A stretch of DNA of 64,000 nt from Plantago major (taxonomy: Eukaryota; Streptophyta; Magnoliopsida; Lamiales; Plantaginaceae): contig CM048840.1 in assembly GCA_026545765.1 (NCBI GenBank), positions 18,666,765 through 18,730,764 on the forward strand, in the 5' to 3' direction. The translations under genes were made by a program, and so were the position numbers. The notes below the pieces were generated by a model that did no database searches, had not been told where the DNA came from, and worked only from the letters and a program-made list of their open reading frames with translations. Below, in pieces: positions 10,981 through 22,286 of this stretch. The first letter of the stretch is position 1. Each line of letters starts with the position of its first letter.

Positions 10981-13900
10981 CTATGCGTAAAACTTTTGAA
11001 GGTTTCTAGCATTCCATGTACGCTTGAGTGGGTGCCTGCGCTCATCTTCTAATTTGTAACTCCCATTCACTCTTGCTCCGACAATCTTGTAAGGTCCTTC
11101 CCATTTAGGCTTGAGTTTTCCAACATTGCTCAAAATGTCAGCCCGGCGAAGCACCAGGTCCCCGACCTGCAGGTTTTTTGCTCGAACATTCATGTTGTAG
11201 GCTCGGGCAGCAGTTGCTTGATATCTATGGATATTAGCCAGTGCTTCAGTTCTTTTCTGTTCCAACATGTCTAGATCGAATATCCGAGCTTCACGATTGG
11301 CGGAATCTTCGAACTCTTGGACCCTCATAGTCTCGACAGCAATTTACCTTTGGTATAATCGCTTAGAGCCATATACCAAGGCAAATGGAGTCTCTTTGGT
11401 CGCGGCCCGTGCAGTGGTGCGATGAGCCCATAGTACGCCATCTAGGTCGTCCGCCCAGCTTTCTTGGGAAGTTCTCAACCGCTTTTCCAGGATCTTGACT
11501 ATTGTCTTGTTTGTGGACTCGGCTTGTCCATTAGCTTGCGGATATCCAACAGATGTGAAACGTTGTTCAATCTTGAAGGATGCCAGCCATTCCTTGAGCC
11601 TGTTGCCTAAAAATTGAGCACCATTATACGAGACAAGAACTCTGGGTAGGCCAAAGCGGCAAATGATGTTTTTCTAGATGAAGGTCCGCACTCGACTTTC
11701 CGTAATGGTTGCTATAGCTTCTGCTTCTACCCATTTGGTGAAGTATTCCACGGCCACAATTAGGAATTTCTTCTGTTGAGTGCCCCTCGGGAACGGTCCG
11801 ACAATATCGATGCCCCATTGATCAAACGGACATGTTATGATTGACGGAATCATAGGATGTGTCGGACGATGTGGAATGTTCGCATAATAATGACAATCGG
11901 GGCATCTCCGAGCGTGGTCGGCGGAATTTTTATCAATGCTAGGCCATTAATAGCCTTGTCGTATGATTTTCTGGGCAAGAGTTCTTCCCCCGGAATGACT
12001 TCCGCAGCTTCCGTTGTGTATCTCTTCCAGCACAGTCTTTGCTTCTTGCGGGCTCAAACACCTCAAGTGAGTCCCGGCAAAAGATCTCTTGTACAAATCT
12101 TCTCCAAGTATAAAGTATCTGTTCGCTCGGCACTGCACGCTCCTTGATTCCTTCGGATCAGCTGGTAGAGATCCGTCCTTGAGATAGTTAAAGATGTCAG
12201 TCATCCAGTTTCTTCCTGTGTCAGTTATCATGACAGCTGAATTGAAACTCATGACGGATGAGTCAGTAATAGTGAGTAGGATTACTCTCCTCGTGTCCAG
12301 AGCCGCTGTTGCGGATGCGTATTTTGCCAGAGCGTCCTCTCTTTCATTCCAGGCTCTGTCAAACTTTTCCAGGGTAAATTCCTCAAAATGGCTAGCTTCC
12401 TGCTTGAGTAGTTCAAGATACTTGATCATCGAAGGACCTTTTGTAGCAAAAGTTCCTGAAAATTGAGCTTCAACTAGCTGTGAGTCCGTGTAAGCTTTGA
12501 GCTTCCGGACTTGCAGGGATTTGGCCAGACGTAGCCCGACTAACAATGCTTCATACTCAGCCTCATTATTGGTAACTTTGAATTACAGGGATACCGCGTA
12601 GTCGAGTTCCGCGCCATCAGGGCTCTTAAGATAGATTCCAATCCCTCCCACTCTTCCAGTGGAGGAGCCATCCACTTCCAATGTCCAGACATCAGAAGGA
12701 TGTTTTTCGGTTTGGAAATCCTCTGTAAGCTCCTGAGATTCCAACCTTTGTTCCTCTTTTTCTTTGATTTCCGATCCGGAGTTGTTAGTACCGGATCTGC
12801 TTGTGGCATCGTCAAGAAGGAACATTTGGTTGACCCGAGTTTCCTCATATGATGCAGGCAGGGACTGATTGATGAATTGAGCATCCTCGAGGTTTTCTAG
12901 GTTGAACTTCGGCGGAACTGGCTTCCGGATAATATGCTTGGTGACTAGGCATTCAAATGCCTGTTTGTCAGGGACTTTCTCTGAATCCGCTTCAAGATAT
13001 TCCGCTAAGAAGTCGGCGAGGACTTGAGCCTTCTTGGCTGACGGAGCCTGATAGCAAATGTCGTATTCACTCAGCTCGATCGCCCACTTAGAGAGTCGTC
13101 CAGATTGAACGGGCTTCCCCAGGACCTGTTTCAAAGGTTCCGTAGTTAGTACCACTATTTTGTGAGACTTAAAGTATGGCTTTAACCGCCTTGCGGTGTA
13201 AACCAAAGCATATGCAAACTTCTCAATCTTCACGTATCTTGTCTCCGCCCCAGCAAGGGCTTTACTAAGATAGTAGATTGGCAAGTGATCATTAGCTTGA
13301 ATCCGTACTAATACGAAAATCATTGCCTCTTCCGTGATTGCTAGGTAGAGGTAGAGTGGTTCTCCTTCGACGGGTTTGGAGAGCAGTGGAGGGGAATGGA
13401 GGTACTTTTTTAGTTTCTCGAAAGCCTCAGAACATTCCGCGATCCACGCAAACCTCTCTCCTTTCCGGAGGATTTTGAAGAACGGAAGATTCTTCTCCGC
13501 AAATCGTGAAATAAAACGACTTAAGGACATGAGACGTCCTATGAGTTGCTGTACCTCATTGAGGTTCTTCGGATGCGGCAGATCTAGGATTGCCTTTATC
13601 TTCTCGGGGTTTGCGCTTATCCCCCTCTCTGTGACCATGTATCCGAGGAACTTTCCTCCTTTCACTCCGAACGTGCACTTTTCTGGATTCAGTTTCATTC
13701 CGTACTTCCTAAGGATAGCGAAGCACTTGTTCAAATGATGCACATGTTGCTCTTCAGTTTTGCTCTTGACGAGCATGTCATCCACATACACTTCCATGGT
13801 TTTCCCAATTTCTTCCTTGAACATCTGGTTCACCAGACGTTGGTAAGTGGCTCCTGCATTTTTCAATCCGAAGGGCATCACCTTGAAGCAGTATACCCCC

Positions 13901-14282
13901 CCCCCCCCCCCGCAGCGAAGAAGGCTGTTTTCTTGACGTCCTCCTTGGCCATCCGAATTTGGTAAAAATCCTGATATGCGTCCATAAAACTCAGTAACGC
14001 ACATCCGGACGTGGAGTCAACCAACTGATCTATTCGCGGTAAAGGGTCCGAGTCCTTTGGGCAGAACTTGTTCAACCTAGTGAAGTCATTGCACATCCGC
14101 CATTTGCCTGGTGATTTTTCTACAAGAACCACGTTGCAAACCCAACCAGAGTAACGGACTTCTTCGATATGCCCAGCTTTCAGGAGTCGCTCAACTTCAG
14201 CGGATATGATGGCATCCTTGACCGGACCAAAATCTTTCCTCTTTTGTCGGATGTACTTAATTGAGGGACCAAAATCTCCGTA
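10981..14282 (-). pseudogene. Element B pol: RT, RNase H, aRNase H, integrase (broken)
   Basis: The order from right to left is RT (YVDDMLVKSK near 13760), RNase H (about 13330-13020), aRNase H (WTLEVDGSSTGR near 12680), H2C2 zinc finger (about 12090-11890), integrase core and a C-terminal domain ending WNARNLQKFYA. Protease is missing because a deletion joins gag to the RT leader near 14270. Lesions: a 16-base C run at 13896-13911 (5 G in D) that shifts the RT frame; a GAG to TAA change at 12583-12585 inside aRNase H; TAC to TAA near 11947 in the zinc finger; a stop before KNIICRFG; and the second integrase aspartate replaced by tyrosine (11626-11628, YNGAQF). The first one, WGIDIVGPF, is intact. 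The copy is dead. Confidence 0.88.
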
Positions 14283-14789
14283 CATCACTTCTTCACAGAT
14301 GTCATCTAAATGCTTTTCACTCCTCACTTCCTGACTAGAGAATTTCCTGCGGAGCTCTGAGTTGAAAGTATTAGCATACAGGTGACGGAGCCGTTCCTTA
14401 ATACTGTGTGACTCGACTCGAAGGACTTCCGTGTGAAAGCGACCTAGGAAGGTCCTTAGATCCTCTTGCTCCCGCTGTATAACTTCGGCCAGGTGCTCTA
14501 CGGTACGCTTTCTCCTTTTTGATTTTCCAAATCGTGCCAAAAACTTGGAAGAAAGGTCTGCATATGACCTTATCGACTTGTTCGGCAAAGCGGTGTACCA
14601 ATCCATAGCCGTTCCGAAGAGAGTGGATGAGAACGTAAGAGCTTTCGTATTTTCGCTCATTCCCTTGGAATCCATCTTGCTGTTGTACCTTGTCAGGTGA
14701 CCAACGGGACAAGTATCCCCATAGTAGTATTCCAAGCTCGGAATTACCTGATCCGAGTTTCTGTTTCTTTCCTTCTCTCTCATGATGTC
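14270..14789 (-). pseudogene. Element B gag, 3' part, fused to RT leader
   Basis: After the C insertion point the capsid region resumes (MREKERNRNSDQVIP, YYGDTCPVGHLTRYNSK) and runs open to MYGD, where it joins in frame to the pol sequence PSIKYIRQKRKDFG. In A the same two points are about 1.5 kb apart, so the gag C-terminus, zinc finger and protease are deleted. The fused frame continues through RT until the C run at 13896. Confidence 0.85.
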
Positions 14790-15640
14790 TGTTGAGGGGT
14801 AAAACCTCTAACACTAACTAACTATTACAAATAACCTAGTCTAAGGCCCGCCTCCGACTTGAGGTCCGACGTAGTACTGGTCCGAGCTTGCGTACCTGAA
14901 AGGACTAAGTAGGGGGGGTCAGAATGGGTTACCTGGATTGCCTATGTCAATCCGGTAAGAGACTTTACTCAAGAGAGAGTTGGAAGCTCTCAATGTAATA
15001 GTTATGAGGGATTATCATAATACTTGGGGATTCTTCCCTTGTTATTGCTTACCTTAAGGTCTTGGACTTTGTACTATATTTATAGTTATCATATGCTTAT
15101 GAGGTGGCTCACAAGATGATGCCAAGTGTACGTTTCAGATTTGGACACCAATGCTACCTTTGGCCCATGGCCCATTAGTGAACAGTAATCCAATACTAAT
15201 CAATGGGCCTGCGAGGGTAGTTTGGACCTTTTCCCTACTTGAGTATTGTTCCGCCTGTTGGGTCCGTGTTGGTCCCTCGGACAGATCTGTCTGCTTGGTT
15301 GATCTGCCCTTGGGTAACTCTGGATGTCCGAGCCAAGAGTCTCACGGAAGTATCTCAGTAGTTCTGTTATACGTTTGGTCTTGATGTGATGGTGGCGTCC
15401 GAGATTCTCTCGTCCGGTCCGTTTGGCATCTCTGTACTGACGTAGCCAGGTTTAGAAGTCCTTTTCCCAGCTAGCTCGGACTAGCTATGAGGGTGTAGTG
15501 ACTTTAGCGTACTGGTTGATTCACTTTGGCCGGACCATGTGAGGTCGGACCAGTACTGAAATTGGCTAATTAAGTCGTGATGCGCTTTAGGACACGCTCT
15601 ATGGCACCCTTAACGGATTGGACACATGTCCGTAACAACA
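14790..15640 (-). repeat. 3' LTR of element C (851 bp)
   Basis: TGTTG...CAACA, same family as the LTRs of B and D. The minus strand reads TATAAATA at 15084-15077. Confidence 0.9.
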
Positions 15641-15658
15641 TATGTCCCCCTAGTTTCC
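15641..15658 (-). other. Polypurine tract of element C
   Basis: The minus strand reads GGAAACTAGGGGGACATA directly before the 3' LTR. The identical tract stands before the 3' LTR of D (41061-41078). It primes plus-strand DNA synthesis and confirms the leftward direction. Confidence 0.8.
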
Positions 15659-16188
15659 AAGTATCTTAGTAGAAGATAGTTGGTAACTATGAAAAGAACA
15701 AGTGTGTTGTGGAGCGTGTCCGAATCGTTAACTGAAAAAAGGAAAAAATCCTTTTTGTTGAGATCCGTCATCCGTGTTCTTAGGAATTCAATATATCTCT
15801 CTCTCCCCCCCCCCCCCCCTTCCTTCTACAATCCGAGATATATAGATCCGAGTACGGTTAGGATCTGGCGTAGCCCTCTGGAAGCTATTCGTTGAACCGA
15901 TTGTTGAATTGGTCCTCCCAGGTCGCTGATCCGTAAGCCAAAGAGGCCCAATAGGTTGTCCGTCCGGCCCACGGGGGAAAGATCCCGAGTAAAGTGACGT
16001 GACCGTTGGATCGAGACGACATCAACGGTTGGGGTTCTAAGCCCGATTGATGTGACGCGTCTGTCAAGCATTAAATGCGACGTCTTGTGACCATCAACTC
16101 ATGACAACCTGACCCTTGGATTGGAGAGGACCAACGGCTGGGATTCAAATCCAAGTGATGTGACTCTTGGCTTTCCCCAAATTTCCCT

Positions 16189-16196
16189 TATAAATA
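16189..16196 (+). promoter_or_regulatory. TATA box of aORF1, copy C
   Basis: TATAAATA about 200 bases before the leader intron donor, conserved at 40471-40464 (minus) in D. It points away from the LTR promoter, so aORF1 seems to have its own promoter. Confidence 0.6.
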
Positions 16197-16390
16197 GTCA
16201 GCTCATCAGTCACTTTCGCACTTTTAGCAATATCGAAACTCAGAGCAATCACAAAGCAATCCGAGCAATTGAAGACGCATCCGAGAAAGTAAGACTCGCA
16301 GAATTTTGAAATTTCTTCTTCGAATCCGTACCCTCGGAGAAGCAGCAAGGCTTAGTCGTCCGTTTAAACTTATCAAATCAACTTTGTCAA

Positions 16391-16906
16391 GTAAGTACGT
16401 CTTCACTCCTCCTAAGTTCTCTCCTTTTCGTGATATGCTTACTACCTGCTCGTATGTTTTTGCCCTGCTCGGAAATGAAATTGTCGAGTCCGTATTTGCC
16501 GATGTTGCGAGTGATAGGCTCTAGCAGCGTTCTTAGTTGAAACAATTCTCCTTTGTACTGTTGCATGCCAATTTTATTGCCAGTATCCTGTTGATTCATC
16601 TCGTGTGTCATGCCCACTGTAACCAAAATTAGATTATGCATGCTTATTTGGTAATGTGTTGGTGCCAATTGGCACACAATCTTCCGTAAATTGGCCCCGC
16701 TTAGCATGCCGAATAGGGTAGACGATAGTGCCAATGGCGCGTTTCGGTGTGCCAAGGTTAGTACCACTAGTGCCGAGACTAGGCTTCATGCAGAAAAATA
16801 TAGTTAAGTAGAACTCCGTAGGCTTTCTTTGACTTAAAAAGTTACCTAAACGAACTCTCTCGGACAATCACCACCATCATTTCTGACTTGTTTCCTTCTG
16901 CCCTAG
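16391..16906 (+). other. Leader intron of aORF1, copy C
   Basis: Donor CAA|GTAAGT at 16391 and acceptor CTGCCCTAG ending at 16906, one base before the start codon. The D copy keeps both sites (39762-40270, minus). The intron is inferred from splice consensus and conservation, without RNA evidence. Confidence 0.55.
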
Positions 16907-16907
16907 G

Positions 16908-19782
16908 ATGTCCGGGAGCGATAGTCAGAACCAGCACGAGGCCCCAGGTTACAATGATGCGGTAGACTTAGGGACTGGGTCTGTGGATTTGACCTTGTCC
17001 GTGAGAGATTTCCTAGTTGTGGACCTTGGGTCGTCGGGGACTCGATCTTTGGGCAAGGAGTCTGTGGTCTTGGCAGAAGCGACCGGCGTTGGCGGGCAGG
17101 TGATCTTGCTAGGACTAGGTCGTTAGTCCAATCTCGGACTATAGGTGGCGTTGGGACGTCGGAGGATCCAAACGAACTACATGTGGAGCGGGAAGGCGAC
17201 AGCGGTCGGGAGGCTGATGAAGTCGAGATGTTCAAGGCCGGGGGTGGAAGACCGTGTTGTAGCAGAAACAGGTCCGTCTAACCCAAGCACGTCTGGGAGA
17301 CCCGAAGGTGTCGATGAGGAGGAGGAAGATGGTAAGGAAGAGGAAGACGAGGAGGAGGAGGAGGAGGAGGAGGAGGAGGAGGAGGAAGGAGCAGAAGGAT
17401 CTCCTGTCGCTCGTCCCCTTAGACGCTCCGGTTGGCGGATTGCATTACACCCTGCTGCGCCCGTTCAATCCAGTCTTCCATTAATTGAAGGTCGTGGTGC
17501 GAAAGTTGCCCGAATCAAGTTCCCCCGTCATGCGTCTGCTGTTATGATAGCGGACGAATTTGGAGAACTAAATTCAGACGGACTTCTTCCTACCTGTCCA
17601 TCAAGGGTTAAAGCGGAGGACATTCCAGAATGGAGGCGGAAGTGGGAGATCCCTGACTCCATAGAAATCATGGTTCCCGAGCCCGGACACACATTTTACA
17701 ACCCGCCCGCCGGGTATATGTGTGTGCACGAGGTAGCTTTTGCTTGTGGGTGGAAGGTCCCCATTGCAACGGAATTGAAGCATATTCTGAATCACATTGG
17801 GATTGGTCCGAGTCAGGTAACCCAAAGTCCTTAGGTGATCTTATCTGCTTCGTTGTTTTTTGTAAGAAGAAAGGGCAGCCGGTAAATTTTCAGAACTTCA
17901 GGCAGCTCTTTCATGTTTCCTTCAGTCCGGGGAATCCCCTCTTCTATACTTTTGTGAATAGGAAACCCTATAACTTCATTTCGGACTCCATTTCGTCGCT
18001 AGGATCAAAGTGGTGGGATAAGTACGTTTTCGTACGGATGGCTCTGAAACACAGAGGCGTCAGAGGCGGCGAGAACAATGGGACCCTTGATCGCCACAAA
18101 GTTCCTAAGGGAGAGCATCCCGGATTGGCGCCCCCTTCCAAAGAACGTGGCTCCGTGGGTGGCGGCAATCCACAAAAAGCATAACTCACCAACTTATCCA
18201 TTCCACGGATTAATCTGTCAGCCACTTCCCTACCTGTGCGGACTAACAGGCGCAGTGGAGGTTGGAGGGAAGACCAACTTTAGTAAGGATTTGTTGACTT
18301 GAAACTTTGTGCTCTTTCTTCTTCGAGATACTCTGTTTTGATTGCGTATTTCCGAAATTCTGGTAATTCTTCTTTAACATATCTGTATCTGACGCCTTTG
18401 GTTTATTGTGCAGCTCACTGGTTCGACTACATCATGTCGACGCTCCGTGAAAAGAAAAGGTTGCAGAGGGAGCAGCAAGCCTTGGAGGTCGCCGCTGGTC
18501 AAAGGACCAAAATCATCAACACTTCTGCGGGTCTTCCTATGTCGGACCTGAAGAATGCCGCAGTTTTTACCGCGGAGGAAGAAAGGCGAAACAAGGCTGG
18601 AGAGGACTCTCAGGCCTTGGCGGTGCCCAACAAGGGCAAAGCCCCTGCCACTCGGAGCGCCACTGCTTCAAAGTCGAGCTTCGCCCAGCTGACACCTGAT
18701 GGGAGGTGTTGATGCAGGACGCTATTACCTCGGGACGCAAGAGAGGACCAACCTCGGAGGATCCCCCTGCAGCAAAGAGACAGCAATTATCCGCTATCCT
18801 GCCTGTTGACCAAGCTGCTCTTGATAAGGAGTACGAGCTGGCTTGCGGACTCCCTGAGGTTGAGCGGGTCGGAGGGCTAGATGGGCTATACCAGCGGGTA
18901 AGTAATCTTTCGATGATCTCCTTGGCTTGTCCTTAGTATGATAGAAATGCAATTTACATTCTTGCGGACTTCTTGCAGCTCGGATGTTTCGTCAGGGCCA
19001 TGCAATGGAAGGCCGGCGAATGCGCTACTATTGAGGAGGACCTCCACAAGGCTGTGGCCACATCCGCGGATGAGGCGGAGAAGGTGAAGCAGATGGAGAT
19101 GCAGCTGAAAGAGCAAGAAGTGAAGTTCCATAAGCTGAAGGCCAGCTGTGAAGAAATCAAGGCGGACCTCGACTGGCAGGAGAACTTTGTCGACAAGTCG
19201 ATGAAGGCTTTTCTGGATTCCAAGGATATACTGCTCGGAGGCCTCCAATATGCCCGTCTTCAGGCTGGTCGTGACTTCATGGAGTCCGACTCCTTCAAGT
19301 TCTTGACGGCGGACAAATCCGATGCTTCCCGCCTGGATGGGTTCGTGTCCGCTATCGGGCAATTGCAGTCCAAGGGACTACTTCCACCGAACTTTGACTG
19401 GAAGGCGGAAGGGTTGATCCCTTCTGCGGATGCTAATGGTGTGGAGGTCCCTGTCGACAGTGTCTCGGATGAACAGTTGGCCGCGTGTGAGTTTGCGGAA
19501 CTAGTCACCGAGGAGGGCGAGATCAAGATTCGAAACGGCGGGCCCTTCCTCCCGATGTGGGTCCCGGATGCCCTCCGAAAGGTATGCTTTGTACCTTTCG
19601 ATAATTACCGGGCTTTCCTAAAGAAGTGGTTCTTCCTGCCTTGCCGGGTCGTTGGCCTTCCTACGGATTTCAACTTGTTCAATCTTGTTGAATCCCTTGC
19701 TGCGCAAGCCGTCTCCAACACGCCCCCTGTCGATCCGCCCCAAGCTGGTGAAGCTGGTCCGAGCCAAGCCGGGCCTCAGTGA
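16908..19782 (+). pseudogene. Antisense aORF1, copy C (Transposase_28-like, spliced)
   Basis: The most complete aORF1. It starts MSGSDSQNQHEAPGYND directly after the leader intron. About 885 codons are expected after removing introns 18283-18413 (GTAAGG...GTGCAG) and 18898-18978 (GTAAGT...TTGCAG). Order: a disordered acidic N-terminus with a run of about 20 Glu (GAG codons, 17311-17392), a Transposase_28-like domain (about 17670-18282; PPAGYMCVHEVAFACGWKV, GIGPSQV), a basic stretch TLREKKRLQREQQ, a coiled coil (EEDLHKAVATSADEAEKVKQ) and a globular C-terminus ending GPSQAGPQ. Frameshifts are seen near 17100, 17816 and 18055. It lies antisense to element C between where pol was and the polypurine tract. 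The function is unknown; extra antisense ORFs of this kind are known in Tat/Ogre-type elements. Confidence 0.8.
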
Positions 19783-20204
19783 GAAGTCCAGGGTATGCCC
19801 CGTTGAAATTCTGTACTTGCTGAATTTTTCTATTGGATTTGTATCTTTTGATGACGCGGAACATCGCTATGTAGTATTGCTTTGATTCGTATTTGATCCG
19901 AGGAGCTAAACCTCCTATGCTTCCGAATTATTACTTGCTCTCTTCTTTGTTTCCTTTTTTATCTGTCGTTCATATGCTGAGTTATCATAAATTTCACATC
20001 TCTTAAGAGCACAGATCGCTGTAAATGGCGTCTGATGTAGAAATCAAACTATCATCTTTCCGATCCTCGGACCGTTCACTCTTTGGGATGCGTAATTCTT
20101 CTAGAAGGGGGAAGGCAGTGAAATAGTCATTATGACTGCGTCTTTTCATCTTCCCAGTCGTCGGATGATCGACAAGTGGCGAGATCTTAAGAACCCATCG
20201 CGAC

Positions 20205-20212
20205 TATAAATA
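20205..20212 (+). promoter_or_regulatory. TATA box before aORF2, copy C
   Basis: TATAAATA 101 bases before the start codon at 20313, within an upstream block matching B and D. Confidence 0.6.
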
Positions 20213-20312
20213 AGGGTGTGGTAATTCCTCCTTTTTTCACTGTTGTACCCTTCTCCACTCTGTCTTTTGTTTTATCCACTCTAGCCTTCCACAAAAGCTG
20301 GCGTTCTCCAGG

Positions 20313-20591
20313 ATGTCGGAATCTGATGACGAGGAATATCAGCATTGGGTAACCGTATACAGGCACATGCATCCACCGATTTACCCGGGTACAGGGACCG
20401 CGGATGACCCGATCATCCTTGATTTTGAGGGCGATCCTCCTCGATGTCCGGGAATAGCTAGGAGGTTAGCCGAGGAAGAGAGGTAGCGGACGCTGAAGTT
20501 GATCTGTAGGAGGATCCGAATGCAGCAGCAAGCTCGTCAGGGCCGAGGTGGTGGCTCGGAGTCCCAAGGCTCGACTTCCGGAATCTGGTGA
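20313..20591 (+). pseudogene. Antisense small ORF aORF2, copy C
   Basis: Starts MSESDDEEYQHWVTVYRHM. One codon is missing compared with B and D (VTVYRHM against VNCACRNM), and a TAG replaces a Glu codon after RRLAEEER. The frame otherwise stays open to the TGA at 20589-20591, 92 codons. The in-frame codon loss and the absence of frameshifts fit a formerly translated ORF. Family unknown. Confidence 0.68.
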
Positions 20592-20933
20592 AGGAACAAG
20601 GCGGGGTATGCCCCGTGGAAGTATGTACTTATCCTTGGACCTTTTCAGATTGTACTTCTCGTATGTAAATGTTCGGATAATTTTGTCTATAAAATTCGAA
20701 CTATTTTTCATCGGATGAGATCGCCACCTTTTTCTCACTCGTGCGTCGTCGGATTATATTGACACGCATATCTTTGTAGGATGACCAACAAACTCGGACG
20801 TGGTTGATGGGCTTGTTTAGGCTTGATTGGATAAACCCGTCTAGCCCAACACTGTTCAACCCAAATGAATAGTTTAAGCCCATTGTCGACGTCGAAGTTC
20901 TGATGTGTCGGACGCCTATTGGTTCGTTGCTTC

Positions 20934-21436
20934 TATAAATACTCCGGATCCCTCTTGGCCTTGGTCGTGCAAATCCAACTTCCAATTTCCATATCCACTC
21001 AATAGCAAGAAGATGATTTCTTGAATAGTTTCCCCCTCTTGATTCCCGTCCACTCTCAAGTCGGCGTTCATCCTGAGCTTGAGAGTGGCGTGGGTCTAGA
21101 GGGGAAGATTGCTGAAGATCAGATATCGAAAAGCATAGATCTCGGTATACGTACAGACCTGTAGGTTAGTAAACGGACTATCTTATTGGTTGTACGGTGA
21201 TCCACCCTTTAGGAGCTTTTTCTTCCTGAGGAGTTGCTGACGGGTGGATCACCGTACGACCAATGCGTTAGATCCGTGTATAGATCTGAGTTTTGACGTC
21301 GGACACGATAGATGTGTCCGTGCAATTTGCTTATAAGCATGAGGTTCCCAGTGTTTATCTCTTACTCACGATTCTGATGTTTCCAGGCATATTGTGCGCG
21401 GGATCCATAGAGAATGTCGTAGAATTTTTGACTTAT
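20934..21436 (+). pseudogene. aORF3 remnant, copy C (cut by the deletion)
   Basis: The TATA box at 20934 and the following sequence match B from 9603 to about 10127. A block of about 20 bases present in B near 9680 is absent here. It ends at the TAAAAC junction with the 5' LTR, so the later exon-like parts are lost. Confidence 0.4.
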
Positions 21437-22281
21437 TAAAACCTCTAACACTAACTAACTAAACTATTACAAATAACCTAGTCTAAGGCCCGCCTCTGAC
21501 TTGAGGTACGACGTAGTACTGGTCCGAGCTTGCGTACCTGAAAGGACTAAGTGGGGGGGTTCAGAATGGGTTACCCGGATTGCCTATGTCAATCCGGTAA
21601 GAGACTTTACTCAAGAGAGAGTTGGAAGCTCTCAATGTAATAGTTATGAGGGATTATCATAATACCTGGGGATTCTTCCCTTGTTATTGCTTACCTTAAG
21701 GTCTTGGACCTTGTACTATATTTATAGTTATCATATGCTTATGAGGTGGCTCACAAGATGATGCCAAGTGTACGTTTCAGATTTGGACACCAATGCTACC
21801 TTTGGCCCATGGCCCATTAGTGAACAGTAATCCAATACTAATACATGGGCCTGGGAGGGTAGTTTGGACCTTTTCCCTACTTGAGTACTGTTCCGCCTGT
21901 TGGGTCCGTGTTGGTCCCTCGGACAGATCTGTCTGCTTGGTTGATCTGCCCTTGGGTAACTATGGATGTCCGAGCCAAGAGTCTCACGGAAGTATCTCAG
22001 TAGTTCTGTTATACGTTTGGTCTTAATGTGATGGTGGCGTCCGAGATTCTCTCGTCCGGTCCGTTTGGAATCTCTGTACTGACGTAACCAGGTTTAGAAG
22101 TCTTTTTCCCAGCTAGCTCGGACTAGCTATGAGGGTGTAGTGACTTTAGCGTACTGGTTGATTCACTTTGGCCGGACCATGTGAGGTCGGACCAGTACTG
22201 AAATTGGCTAATTAAGTCGTGATGCGCTTTAGGACACGCTCTATGGCGCCCTTAACGGATTGGACACATGTCCGTAACAAC
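21437..22281 (-). repeat. 5' LTR of element C, first-ten-base truncated (845 bp)
   Basis: Matches 14800-15640 closely but lacks the terminal TGTTGAGGGG. The outer end CAACA at 22281 is intact and abuts the ATGTC duplication. Confidence 0.9.
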
Positions 22282-22286
22282 AATGT

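Larger units (their letters stand above)
14790..22281 (-). mobile_element. Deleted Tat-type element C (LTRs plus antisense genes only)
   Basis: Two direct LTRs (14790-15640 and 21437-22281) flanked by the duplication ATGTC (14785-14789 and 22282-22286), inserted in B's gag at the codons for CDD/EIM. LTR orientation and the polypurine tract beside 15640 make it leftward. The primer site, gag and pol are absent: the 5' LTR lacks its last ten bases and is joined through a shared TAAAAC (21437-21442) to sequence that in B lies within aORF3. Since an element without a primer site could not have inserted, the deletion probably followed insertion. The LTRs differ by about 17 substitutions and one 4-base indel by eye (about 98% identical). 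Confidence 0.92.
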
